Source: Cyathus striatus
Lineage: Eukaryota; Basidiomycota; Agaricomycetes; Agaricales; Nidulariaceae
Length of the DNA stretch: 64,000 bases
Direction: 5' to 3'
Assembly: GCA_025738555.1 (NCBI GenBank)
Contig: JAOVFP010000018.1
Coordinates: 1,674,001-1,738,000, forward strand
The translations under genes and the position numbers were made by a program. Shown in pieces: positions 46,901 to 58,144 of this stretch; the stretch's first letter is position 1, and each line of letters opens with the position of its first letter. A model generated the notes under the pieces. That model had not been told where the DNA came from and made no database searches. It worked only from the letters and a program-made list of their open reading frames with translations.

Positions 46901-47491
46901 TCATTATACACTATAAAACACTATTATAACATATCATGATCACATATGATCACTTCCACATTCATTAGTATTAACTAGTAGTCATTAAACACTATCATAC
47001 ACCATTATACTATACCATGATCACTTATGATCACTTCCACATTCATTAGTATTAACTAGTAGTCATTACACACTATCATACACCATTATACTATACCATG
47101 ATCACTTATGATCACTTCCACATCCATTGGTATTCACCAGTAGTCATTATGCACTATAATATGCTATTACAATATACCATGATCACTTATGATCACTTAC
47201 ACATCCATTAGTATTGACTAGTAGTCATTACACACTATAATATGCCATTATATCATATCATGATCACTTATGATCACTTTCACATTCATTAGTATTCATT
47301 AGTAGTCAATATGCCCTTTAATATCCATCATACACTATTATAACATCCAATGATCACCTTTGATCACTCATACATTCATTAATAATAATGAATACCATTA
47401 GATTTTAGCAGCGATCATGGAAGTCAGGGATTTTGTGATCACTTTTTCATAAAACCTGGGCTCTTTATGATCCAAATTGGCTGACACTTAT
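43917..47491. mobile_element. Satellite-armed palindromic element, copy 2 (3.58 kb)
   Basis: Ends are GAGGGGTGTTAGCCATTTGG on the left and, inverted, ATAAGTGTCAGCCAATTTGG on the right. The octamer GGCATTAA flanks both sides exactly (43,909-43,916 and 47,492-47,499). Inside each end is an 80-bp-period array carrying GTGATCATAAGTGATCAT pairs (about 7 left, 8 right), then a TGTCACA/TGTGACA minisatellite (44,590-45,120 and, inverted, 46,030-46,735). The centre (45,400-45,850) is unique and has no gene. It is inserted in the coding part of the Plavaka transposase. End sequence and architecture tie it to the element at 31.2-35.0 kb, although the arms are otherwise different. Confidence 0.8.
46322..46547. 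repeat. Perfect 18-bp tandem repeat
   Basis: The unit TGTGACATACATGAGATG repeats about 12 times with almost no change, which points to recent expansion. The left arm of the same element has only about three diverged units (CATGTCTCATGTATGTCA near 44,765). Because 18 is a multiple of three, several frames stay open. Confidence 0.85.
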
Positions 47492-50400
47492 GGCATTAAT
47501 GGGCACACCTTTACAGCAGGATCACTGGTGTGCTCTCTAATGAAAGAAAACAACTCTAGTGATTCATTACATGACATTGATATAACAAAGTGAGTACTGA
47601 GCTCAGTGATTGAACCTGAGTCAGAACTTGAAGCAAGCTTATTGTTTCAACAGTGTTTCGCTTCATGGGCCTTTGCATTCCTATGATAGAGCTTGAATAT
47701 TTGACCTGTTGCATTTCATTTATTTGTTAGCCCATACATTTGTTTCACAGCTCTGTGTGAAAGCTCTCCCTGTGTAATATGAGACATCATAATTAAGGAT
47801 TATAAAACCTTTGCACTTACAAGCTGTGTAGAAAAAGAGTCTGTGCAACCAAATAGACGGATTGTAGAGACATAGTCACCAAGTGCATGCCATTTGTACA
47901 TTAGAAGGTTCAGATGTCATGGTTTCTTGGCAGGTGCTGGTACTACCTGTGCATTGGTGTGTTGTCCCTGATTTCCAGTATGTTTTCGGCAACTTTGAGC
48001 ATCAGCTTCCTTGGGTAGCTCGACTGTGGAAAATTGACTACAGGTCAGATCTCTGAACTTTCACATCAACTGGCCAAATTCTTTTGTCAGAAGCTCCAGA
48101 TGTGCTAATGTGGAGTCAGTATGTAGGTGAAGCTTTGCAAATGCATGCCATTTGGCAGTGTGATATAATAACTTCATAAGGTGAGAATTGTGTGGCTCTA
48201 GTAATAGTCCATTGAAAGCCGGAATGGCACACTGCATAGGATATACCATATGTGAGTTGTATCAGTGCAATACTTAAGAATATATATACCTGAAGTAAGT
48301 TCTCAAAATCACGAGCAGCTAATTTCTTCATCTCTGATGCATTGGTTGAAAATTGATGAATTGTATCTGTTCCAAAAGTGGGTATTTTACGGAATCTGAT
48401 GTCATGCTTAGCTTAGAATGAGTGTTAGGGAGGGGGGTGCATACCGTTTGTCAAGTTCAGCTACCAGACAACCATCAGGTGCAGCAGCATAAAGAAAGCG
48501 GATGAGGTGGGTGAATAGGCCCTTCCAAACCCTGAGCTCAAATTTGTGCATGAGATCAACAACAAGCATTCATGATACATCAAAATTGTCACCTATTCTA
48601 TCAACAAATGCATTCTAGGTATATGATTAGAATATTTGATGAGTTACAGTGAAGAAACGCATACCATTGTTGGTACTGATGACGTTGATTTGAGTAAGCC
48701 ATCTACAGCAGTACCACCAATTGGAAGAGCCAGTTTGTAAATAAACTCTCAACTCCGAATGACACTGTCCTTTAAAAAAGTTCAAGCATGACTGAAGCGG
48801 GATTTTATATCCTGAAAAAGTCCCATCAGGTCCAACTTGGATTTTGCGACCAGACAACGAGGGCAAGGACATAATCCCTTATCCCTAATGGTTGCCAAAA
48901 GAACCCTAGAGTGGTGTATTATCAGTATCAAATTAAGTTTAATTGAGGCAAGAATGTACTTCTCTGGGTAATCAGCAGAATAAGTGAAAATTCTCAGATA
49001 AACATGACATTCTATACCATCAAAGCATTTGATGACAATCCCATACTTGTAAGCATGAATAAATTCATCATCAAGTAGCAAACGCCAAATGGCATGCATT
49101 AGTTCACGATGACAGTGGGTAAGAATGTCTTTCTTTTGAGTTTTCCATTTTGCATGGTGTACCGCTAGAAAATCCTGTAAAAAGTCTGGTATAGATGGAA
49201 TATATGCAACATGATAACAAGCACCACTAGAGGGCTGTGAACATATGTATTTTGAGAGATTTCCAAAAAACATGTAGATGGGCCAGAGTTTTGCGGTACC
49301 AAATGATATTAAGTGAGTCACATCAGACCAAAACATGAGGGCTGCAATGACCTTCTCACATTTACAACCAGGATCATCAGGTGGGAGTGGAGCATGCTGC
49401 ACCTTGTCATGTTCTTCAACAAAAATATCTGAATCATAGACCTCTGAAAATATACACTGTTCCTCACCACCAGCTGAAGACTTTTGAAACATCTTGTAGG
49501 GCAAGAAGTGGAATTTTGGTGCAAGTGGGTCAGAAAAGCCAGCTCGAATGACACTGAGAAGGCTTCGGAAGTAGAGACCTGGTACAGAGAACATTTGAGG
49601 TGCAATGTCCTTGTCTCCAGAAGGTATTTCAATCGATACACTAGTTTCCTTAAAGGAATCTAGCAGTGGACTTCTCTTGTCTGCTGTATCAATCCACTGA
49701 TTTTCTCAATGTGCAGAGAAACCCACTAGTTCATCCACTTTAAAGTCAGGGTCTAATATGACCTCTTGGACCAGCTGATCCACTTCTCCATTCAATTTCA
49801 TTGTACTTCCACTGTTTTTCCAGTCCATGAGCATTGATACAGTCTTGTTTTCATGTATTTGCTCATCTGACTTGCACCTGGGGGTTGGACTGGCTTGAGA
49901 TGCCCAAGGATAAGTAAGAAGGTCTTCTGATGAGACGAATGCATCAGGATCATGGGAAGGGTGATGAAGGTACTTGTGCCAAATGCCAAATGCATTCATC
50001 AATGTTTGTAGATGATCACGAACAATTAATACAACACGAGGTAGAGCATGCAAGGGTGGCTCAGATGGCGGTTCTAAGGGCCTCGGTGGTTCAGGAAGGA
50101 TATCTTTATACCTTCTTGGAAGGTGTGTACCCCTACCAATTTGTGTTTTATGAATAGGAGGGGATCGAAGGCGAGGTAGTAGCTGTGGTGCAGCCACAGC
50201 TGAAATCACATCAATATTCATGGTGTCGCTCTGTGTCTCCTCCATATTGCTACCACTTGTAGACTAAAAATAGTTACATTGTTACAATAAAGTTTAGAGA
50301 TGGATAATGTTAATAGGTACCTGTAAAGCTTCCTGAACCTGTCCATCCCTTCCGTTCATGTTTGAGCATCTTTTTTCTGCTTTGGTAGTGATTGTAGACT

Positions 50401-50993
50401 TGGGGGTATGAAATGCTTGCTGAATATATTTCTTATAATCTTCGCATTTCTTCTGGTGGTTCCGTATTGATGATGAAGTCTTGCCCTTGAAATGCCTAGA
50501 GCAATTTGGCATACAATCAAATACCATTAAAAGTAGACACTGTACGATGAGCAGAAAGAGAATGTGCATTGAGTGTCTGTGGTATGGACAATGTAAGTAT
50601 CTAGCGATACACTGTCACTACCAACAGGGTTAAGAGAATGGCCCGGTCATTCAGCAACATCAGATACTCAGGTATAAATCTTGGTCTGGACCAGCTGGAC
50701 TAGTTCATGATGGAGATTACTATCATCCAGATACCGGCCAGACAGTCAAATTTCTGCACCAGATGTATTGGCCAGACAACCAAATAGCCTCCATCAGATC
50801 TATCAGACAGTTGACATGCTCCAGGAATAAGCAGGAACCATCCCGCCCCACACCATCCTAGACTCAATTCAAAACCTGAAACATGAATTTTGAAATAAAA
50901 AAACACACCTTGCTGCCCTCTAATCCATCATTTCTCTTGATTCACTCAATATCATATATTACGAAACTCCCCCACTTAACATTTGAATCATCA

Positions 50994-52660
50994 ATGCCAG
51001 GTCATGGTGGGTCTGGAATGGCCCATGCACCTATGATTGAAGATTTTGAGGAAAGTGGGTCTGATGACGATGTTCTGCTCTCACCAGTGGCATCAGAATA
51101 TGGAAGGGAGAAAGGTATAAATGCTGCATTGACAGATCGGTTGAATACACTTTTAGCTGAAAAGCGCAAGAGGTAAGCATTCATACAGTATTGAAACATG
51201 CACTTACAGGTCTGGTTGCAGGGAGTCTATGACCTCAGCTCTTGCAAGGGGTATCCGACGCTTAGTATCCCTATATGGTGACATTCCGACAATCATAGCT
51301 GATGTGAAGAAACATAAGCAGAGGACAGCTGAAGAAGATGACATGGTAGCTGCTGTGGGCCTATCAGAGGATCATACTGAGGAATTCAGGCATGGGTAAG
51401 CTGATTACCTATGTTGTTGGTACTTACTTACAAAGCATGTGACTTTATCACAGTCGTGAATGCAACTACACTGCTAGTAAACTCTTACATGAGCTGCTAC
51501 CTGACTTTAAGAAGATGGTGAAAGCTTGCAATGATGCACAGCTCGAGATTTACTATTCTGAAGTATATTTTCCAATAAGTATTCATTCCTTTTCTTTTTC
51601 TTACCTACTTGTTTCAGCTGGAGAGGAAAGGCAATGATGCCTGCTCACATGACACTGGAGTCTTAAAGAAATCCATGGCACTTTGGTTAAACAAGTGCAA
51701 TCAAAAACCTGTTCCTGCTCTAGATCCAGAAGACCATTCAACAAGAGGCATTCAACATGACCTCATTGGTTCTTACCTTTGTCCCATCGAGTTAAGATCC
51801 ATGTGGGAAGATGAGGAGTACGTGTTCTATTTCAATTATATCTGTTAGATAATTGTCCTCACTTATATTTAGAACCCAAGCAAAAATTCGGTCTGGGGAA
51901 GATCCTGAACTCTCCCTCAGTGCAAGTTTTTATTGCACATTTCTATATCGCAATTTCAAAGGCGATCCAGATAATCTTGAAGAAGGCTTCCTTCAGAATA
52001 ACCTTTTAATTAAGGTATGAATCTTGATTTACATTTGTCAAAATTTCATCACCCATTCATTTATAATCATAGGCATTTAAATGCATCTTCACTTCACCAC
52101 TTTCTGCAAATGATGTCGTTATCCATCAAGGCGATGACACATCTGACAGCGAGAACATTCCAGCTGCTAAATCTCGCAAGTTCAACAGTGGGAAACGTAG
52201 CAACCATGCTTGTGTTGCCACTCGGATCAACATGAAATATGTAACACCATGTTCTATTGCCTACATATGTGTTCAGGCATGTTTCCATTACATACTGACT
52301 GATCTCTGTAGTTATATCTCATATCTTTCATAGGTCCACCTTTCCTTGTCTAGCGCAACATGGGTACAAAATGAATATGAAGGCTTCTGCTACACTTCTT
52401 TTTATGATTTCATTGTCGACTTCTTTGAAGAGGCTAAAGACCCAATAGCTGTGCGACACAACAAGAACCTCCTTGCATGGTGGAACAGGTACTTAATTTG
52501 AATGACATCCGATTGCATTATTATTGATTGACATTTACCATGTGATAGCCGAGTATTTCCAGAGTCTTTTACATACAGTCGCAAGAATACACTGTCCATG
52601 TCGAAGAGGAAGCTTGAGCAGCAGAGGAAGGCTAATATGCAAAAGAGTCAGAATATTTAG
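50994..52660 (+). CDS. DUF6698-like accessory protein of the Plavaka element
   Basis: Eight exons (50994-51172, 51222-51395, 51454-51562, 51618-51817, 51873-52014, 52073-52276, 52334-52488, 52549-52660) give an open frame of about 425 residues. Seven GT-AG introns are short, except that the sixth needs a GC-AG donor (CAG|GCATGT). The N-terminus is acidic (EDFEESGSDDDVLLSP). The core shows DLIGSYLCPIELRSMWEDEE, SASFYCTFLYRNFKGDPDNL, MKYVTPCSIAYICVQVHLSL and FYDFIVDFFEEAKDP, then LAWWNSRVFP. This matches the general pattern I recall for the agaricomycete DUF6698 family. A basic C-terminal tail (KRKLEQQRKANMQKSQN) ends the protein. Function is unknown. Its place suggests a transposon helper or regulator. 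Unlike the transposase beside it, it has no stop codon. Confidence 0.65.
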
Positions 52661-52883
52661 TTGTGAGGTATAGCACACAAATAGCGCAGTGTATAAATTA
52701 ATATTTTCCATAAATATATGTTTTCCCACCTGCCATCATCCGAAAATATGATTTGCTGTATCTCCAATGAGCTAACCATTACGATGCGCTGAATATCCTA
52801 AACATGACATCTGTACTCGCTTGAGGTGAAAGCATATGCCCTATATCATCACAGTTAAAAGGTGTAATTGTACTCGCATATGT

Positions 52884-53078
52884 TAATAAACTTATGATTC
52901 AATAACAATCTCATAGCACTCTCATCTCTTCAGAATAAAATTATAATGAACTTATGATTCAATAATGATCTTGTGGCATTCTCATCTCTTCAGGATAAAC
53001 TTATAATAAACTCATGATACAAAGACAATATTGTTGCACTCTCATCTCTTCAGCATAAAAATATGATCTACTCATGAT
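52884..53078. repeat. 60-bp tandem repeat, three copies
   Basis: Three consecutive 60-bp units share CTCATCTCTTCAG and AACTTATGATTCAATAA. They lie between the DUF6698-like gene and the right TIR of the Plavaka element, a typical place for transposase-binding repeats. Confidence 0.75.
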
Positions 53079-53289
53079 TTACCATAAGTAGCACTTTGAT
53101 TCATGAGTAGCCATAAGAAATAGCTAGTTGAGGTGGCGATGAATTACCATGTGTAGCATTGTGCTCCGATATAAGATTGTATCAGCTCATACCGCGCACA
53201 TCAACTCACATTGCATTATATTCTCACGGGAGGTTTGCCTGAATTTAGTGATGTGTGGGAACTGCCATCACTTTTTGTACCCACGTGTA

Positions 53290-54540
53290 TATCCCTGCTG
53301 TGCGTACATATCGTTCGATTCGACGCACTACTGTTCCTATTGTTGAAGGTGGTCGAACGACCATGCATTATCCAACACAATAGCAGTAGTGTCACGGGAA
53401 CGGGTGCGAGTACTCGAGCTGTAGATTGGGATTGGGTATAAGATTAGGATTCGATGAGTTCAAGGGAGCCATAGTACGCTGTATTCCCAGCCCTCTCCGA
53501 CGAGTACCATACTAATCCAACGTTTGCTCAGGCCAAGGACTCTCAGAATCACCAATTGTCGCAGGCATACTAGATCACCAATCCACCTACATATCTTGTG
53601 CCGCCTGCAACGGCGAGATGGATTGACAGATGGGTAGAATAAGGTCATGCTTTGAATAGGTTTATATTCGCCTCCATCGACTACCGTGGGGAGCGCCGAG
53701 GGTAAGTGGGGTAAGTGGGTACGTGGATGTCCCGAAACATTGAGGAATCTGGAGTCAAACAAAGGGGGATCTGCTTTCGGGGGACGGTCCTAGTCCATTT
53801 GCAGGTAGGTACATACCCTGTAGTCGCTATTGGAGTCCGCCGAACTTGAAGTGACAGTGGACAGGGAAGAGAGGGAGGTGACCCGTTCGCCGCTTGGTCT
53901 GCAGAAGCCATACGTGTAGGGACCATATGCGGACAGTTTGAATCTTGAGGGATGCCGGAAGAATTGGATCTAGGTAGGTTGGACGAATGGGACGAAGGGA
54001 AGGGAAATATTGCCGTAAGCACCATAATCTCTGGGAAGCAGCACACTGGACAGTCTCTTGAGAACCCTAGCCCGAGGACTCGTCCCCATGCAACACAATC
54101 GGCGCCAGATCATTCCCCTTCTTCCCCACCAACAACCAATAAATGCAACTGGGCAACATCCTCGCATCCTTTCGTACTCCACAATACCCCCCTTCTGAAT
54201 CGATAGCGCGGCTAGAGTTTCCCATGTTCCTTTTTCGCAGCCTTAGCGCGGCGGTTCCATATCTTTTGCTTCGGGGTCGAGTGGAAGCTTGCGCTAGCAG
54301 CTCCGTATGATCTCGGAAAAGGAGCGATGGTTCATTTTCATGGTTTCCAGGACATGTCCCTGACGCACAGAATCAGTGCAGAAATGGAGGGCAGGGAATG
54401 TATCCTTGACTGGGCAACTTGTTATGGAGGTACACGTTTTCGTGTCGAGGGAGGAGCGGGGGAGCAAGAAGGGGGAGGAGGAGGGTGGGGGATATCCAGA
54501 GTTTGAGTCAGAGACGTCTGCGTAGAATATGGGCATTATG
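53290..54540 (-). pseudogene. HMG-box gene, module copy 4 (broken)
   Basis: The minus strand reads FPALHFCTDSVRQGHVLETM and KMNHRSFSEIIRSC before a stop, so the first half of the HMG box is readable in a single frame from the N-terminal Ser/Pro part (SNSGYPPPSSSPFLLP). The second half is out of frame, and the C-terminal Pro-rich tail continues to about 53,460. It retains CpG, in contrast to the neighbouring transposon. It is head-to-head with the helical-protein copy at 55,380. Confidence 0.6.
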
Positions 54541-55379
54541 TTGGGTGCGGAGGAGATTCCAATGCGCGAGGTGGTGGGTCAGGATGTTCCTGGGCGGTAG
54601 GAATACTGCGTTGGGTACGATAGAGAAGCGTTTAAGATAATGTACGTGGGGATGAGAAGGAACGTACGGGCCAAGTAGCATCACACTCGAAAGTTGATGA
54701 GAAAGGTGAGTGCGTGAGACGTCCCATAGCCAATCTGACTATGATCTACACTACGATTGTGGTGCGTGGTCATCGATTCGTCACCCTTCTGCGCCTCCAA
54801 ATCCAACGATGCACCCTCCTGATACCAGCACTCTTACTCCATGCTCTTGGACGAAGTCGTCGGGTCAGAGCTTCTTATATCCCATCTTGGCTGCGTTATC
54901 CATCCTCAGAGTCTCCTGCTTAGAAGGAGTTGACGTTAAAGTCGCGATGGATAAAGATCCAAGGTACTCACGAGCAAGAAAGTCCTTCTAGGGGGGAGAC
55001 CTAACGACGATAACGTCATGAAATGAAGACCTTGGTGGTGGATAGAAACACAGTGAGTTTTGAAAGCCTAGGGAAGGGATTGAGACCATCGATGGAAGGG
55101 GTGTTGGAACTTGGCAAATGGGCCGTGGCTGGGTTTAATTTAGCGTGCGAATAAACCGCAAAGTGCCAGTAGCCCGATAGTCTCCCTGAGTCTAGGCGCT
55201 TTAATCTTCCCGGCGCTAACTAGGACAAAGTAGGACCCCTGCAGTGTGCACACCACATTCACAGCTTGTTCACAGCAACGCGTTCAGAGCTCCATTCCAA
55301 ACCCTCCTACCCTCAACCATCTCTACCATTACTCGTCGTTGTCAAACTCTCCAAACCAATTTTTTCTAGTCTCATCTTC
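54541..55379. other. Intergenic region between divergent module genes
   Basis: This matches 19.25-20.07 kb, including CTACACTACGATT, a CATCGATTCGTCACCCTTCT block, and the TTTAGCGTGCGAATAAACCG block near 55,139. No gene is supported. It likely contains the promoter of the downstream copy. Confidence 0.42.
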
Positions 55380-56561
55380 ATGCCTCGCGACAACGGAAAG
55401 ACAATTCGTCGCCTCGAAGCTGCCCGCCTGCTCAGTGACCTCCTTACCCAAATCATCAATGTGGCTCCTATGCTCCCTCATCCAATTAGCGTAATTTCGT
55501 CCACGACTGCAAAGATACTCGAGATTGCATTGGTAAATCTTTTATCCACTAGTCAATTTGAATTCTGCTAAATCGATTCTTAGACTGTTCTGCGAAACAA
55601 GGACAGTATCATGGAGCTCGCAAAGTCATGTCATGAAACAACTAAAGGTTATCGATCGTGCTGTCGTCCCAATTCAGGATACAAACTTGCTAGACGATAT
55701 TGCGGAGCTTCAGGAGTATGTCATACTCTCCCGATTCTTCTTGTCTGTATTAACTTTATATAGGGTATTAAATGATATAGAATTGACGATAATGAAATAT
55801 AAGAAGCGGAGGACATTCATGTCCATACTAGCTGCGAACAGCGATAAAGAAGATATAATTCGGTGCCAGAAAAGAATGCAGCACATGCTGGCAGTTTTCA
55901 CAGCTGCTCGAGCAGTGGAAACTCAGCAAAGTGTAGCTGTGCTTCAGGAGGGCTCCATCGAAATTCAGCAAGGAGTAGTCATGCTTCGGGAAAGCGCAGT
56001 CGTCGTTCAACAAGCGGTGGCCGTTACAAGCAAAAAGGTCGATTCAGTGGTAGTCGCAGTTCAGCAAGAGGGCGCCATGCTTCAGGAGAGCTCAGTCGAA
56101 ATTCAGCAACGTGTGGTCATGCTTCAGGAAAGCGCAGTCGTTGTTCAACAGGCGGTAGTGGATACAAGCAAAAAGGTCGATTCAGTGGCAGTTGAAGTTC
56201 AGCAAGGCGTGGCCATGCTTCAGGAAAGCTCTTTTGTGGCCCAACAAAGCTCGACGCGGATAGAACAAACGGTGAACAAGGTACGTATATGACTTAACAG
56301 AGGACTATAGATAATAATTAACATCATACTCCAGATTGCGTCTTCATTGGACTCTACCATCGTTCGGGACAGCGACAAAGCAGCGAAGTCGGAAAACAAC
56401 GTAAGCGCTGTGTTATTTTAAAGTTGCTGTTAAAAGCGCTAACGAGATACTTACAGCAAACGTCACAAAAAGGACGGAAGCTGTTAATTTCGTATCAAAC
56501 ACCTACTGGCGTAGGGCCAGAAATAGCCTTCGCTGGTATCTCGGCCTTTTTTTTTTTTTAA
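55380..56561 (+). pseudogene. HeLo/MLKL-NTD-like helical protein, copy C (frameshifted)
   Basis: The five-exon structure of copies A and B is kept (55380-55532, 55584-55715, 55764-56280, 56335-56400, 56457-56561). Exon 2 lacks two bases after AKSCHE (near 55,640) compared with copies A and B, which shifts the frame. Downstream the coding continues as KVIDRAVV, NLLDDIAELQE and the coiled repeats. The coiled region is longer than in A and B. The tail GRKLLISYQTPTGVGPEIAF is intact and ends SAFFFF at a T-run. A frame restart within exon 2 could still give a shorter protein, but that is speculation. Confidence 0.55.
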
Positions 56562-56655
56562 TCCATCATTGAGCCCGTGAGACCATCACTACTCAATGAT
56601 GGATTAAAAAAAAAAAGGCCGAGATACCAGCGAAGGCTATTTCTGGCCCTATGCC
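56508..56655. repeat. Near-perfect hairpin at the 3' end of copy C
   Basis: Two 64-bp arms are inverted copies (56,508-56,572 and 56,593-56,655) with a 20-bp loop. Each arm contains the coding end of the last exon and the T-run with the stop codon. The spacers at 39,690 and 56,640 start with the inverted fragment GGCTATTTCTGGCC, so the inverted copy is an old part of the module. Confidence 0.85.
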
Positions 56656-58144
56656 GCAACAGTTCATAAATAAATTCAACCTTATATCTCCACTTTCCCG
56701 TTGTCTGTTTACGCCCAATCTTTACATACAGTGCAGCAGTGCTCCAGGATACATAATATATCTTTTTTTCACTGATATTCACGACCATTCGAATGTTAAA
56801 AGTTTGAGGAATGCACACTTGCAACATTATAACGTCCAAATCACACAATATTATTTCAGTCATTACAGTACATACATATACAGTACTGCACGGCGTGCAG
56901 CACTTTATTACCTTGCTTGGCAAGGTTTCTAGGACTCAAAATGAAGCCTTTTTCCGTGTGCGTGACGTGACCGTCATTTTTCTCAGGGTACCTTTGGGTA
57001 CCAAGCGGACATTCTCAATTGATTCTCAACTCTTACAACCATACCAGACCATACCCCTTAGCCTGTACTAAATAATATTCCTGTTCAAACCACTACCAAA
57101 ATTATCGTTTTGTCAATTGTAGATGTGTAGGTGAAGCGTAAGGGAGTGTACTAAGATGAACGTGTACAGACATTAGAATCCGATGTCGCAATTGATGAAA
57201 ACAGGCCAATATTCAAAACCCACCAAGTGAATGAGTTTCCAGCATACAACATACGCGGTTACTTCATCACTCCTGATCTTTACAGGAAACATGGTTTCTT
57301 AAAACATGCAATAACGAAACTGCAAGTTGTGACTATCATTATACCTCAGCTTGTAAACAAGCTTTCGACTCTCTCCTATTTCACCGACCAATATATATTA
57401 TCTCGTTGTATCCGCAAAATTGTAAAGTAACTTGTCTTGCGTACTTTATAGCCTGTAAATTGTGCAAACATGTAAGTAGCGGCCAAGCAATTAAAGGTAT
57501 TTGCCGACGCAGTCGACGCTTCTCGAGCTATATGATTGATGTCTTATATGAAGTATCGCAGTTAAGCAGTTGATTTGCAGATATAGCTCTTCATCCATCT
57601 CTTCTACTTCCTCCCATGACTGCCGGAAATAAAACACCTTTAACCTGCATCATATCACTCTTGTATCACTGCCGTACAATTATGCCTTTACTCCTCGCTT
57701 CCTAAACGCCCATCGAGATACACATCCAAACGTACACTTTGTCGAAATCTAATCCCAGAGGGCCGCACATATCTCGACCTTTTACAGCCACTTCTCGTCT
57801 AGGGCAAGTATACCATTGCCTATACTATGAATTTATGATTACTTATGTTCTCCCACTTAAACCCACACACGAATATTAATCCAATAAGTACATTCCCAAA
57901 CACGTTAGATAGAGCCATACATCTATCCAAACGCAAACCAAAACCAACGAAACATATCTAATAGTTCTCGCATCGCACATCACGGAAAAAAGCATGGGAA
58001 GGCGTAAGGTGTAAATATATAACAAGAAAGAACATAAGAAAGTAAGAAACAGTATTATGACTACACCTTAAAGACGAGACAAGACAGAGAGAGACGAAAG
58101 GCTAGAACTACATCTGAGGATATGATATGATATAAAAGACGAGA
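56656..58144. repeat. Module spacer, copy 3, with an insertion
   Basis: The spacer matches 17.15-17.9 kb on both sides of an inserted 628-bp block. No gene is supported. It ends near the 3' part of HMG copy 5. Confidence 0.55.
56911..57538. mobile_element. 628-bp insertion of unknown type
   Basis: Comparison with 17,396-17,410 (CTTTATTATATGATTG) shows the uninterrupted sequence. Here TA is present on both sides (56,909-56,910 and 57,539-57,540) of a block starting CCTTGCTTGGCAAGG and ending TTCTCGAGC. No terminal inverted repeats were found. A 67-codon frame (FPAYNIRGYFITPDLYRKHG) lies inside, unrecognised. Confidence 0.5.

Larger units (their letters stand above)
42903..50569 (-). pseudogene. 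Plavaka transposase, inactivated and split
   Basis: The N-terminus (50,294-50,569) has the family zinc finger: CMPNCSRHFKGKTSSSIRNH followed by C. Next come ETQSDTMNID, VPSGD-like ETSVSIEIPSGDKDIAPQMF, SDVTHLISFGTAKLWPIYMF with GN, then HCHRELMHAIWRLLLDDEFI, ADYPEKYILASI and CPCPRCLV. The DLMHKFELRVWK block differs from the usual HEFE form. The C-terminal half (KKLAARDFENLLQ, LHTDSTLAHLELLTKEFG) ends in an element-interrupted part. After the 3.6-kb insertion the protein continues (GYLSHQAFNGDTYSEF, HADIMVCPPEG, PFLWVHWFGDEPDY, GFLDPALVVCGTHLIPAF, VNRDMLMWHYGG) and an acidic tail. Stops such as TGA at 49,703-49,705 and frameshifts show it is dead. A CGA-to-TGA change would explain that stop. 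Confidence 0.8.
40569..53287. mobile_element. Complete 12.7-kb Plavaka-type transposon
   Basis: Terminal inverted repeats of 35 bp begin CACGTGGGTACCAAAAGTGA (right copy has A at position 12) and continue TGGCAGTTCCCACAC. TA is duplicated (40,567-40,568 and 53,288-53,289). The uninterrupted spacer at about 18,020 reads CCTGTATATCC, which confirms the site. CAC-starting ends fit the CACTA/Plavaka group. The element carries three genes: a decayed minus-strand gene (41.7-42.8 kb), the minus-strand Plavaka transposase (42.9-50.6 kb, split by a 3.6-kb satellite element) and a plus-strand DUF6698-like gene (51.0-52.7 kb). Without the satellite element it would be about 9.1 kb. The interior is almost free of CpG. 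Confidence 0.82.
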
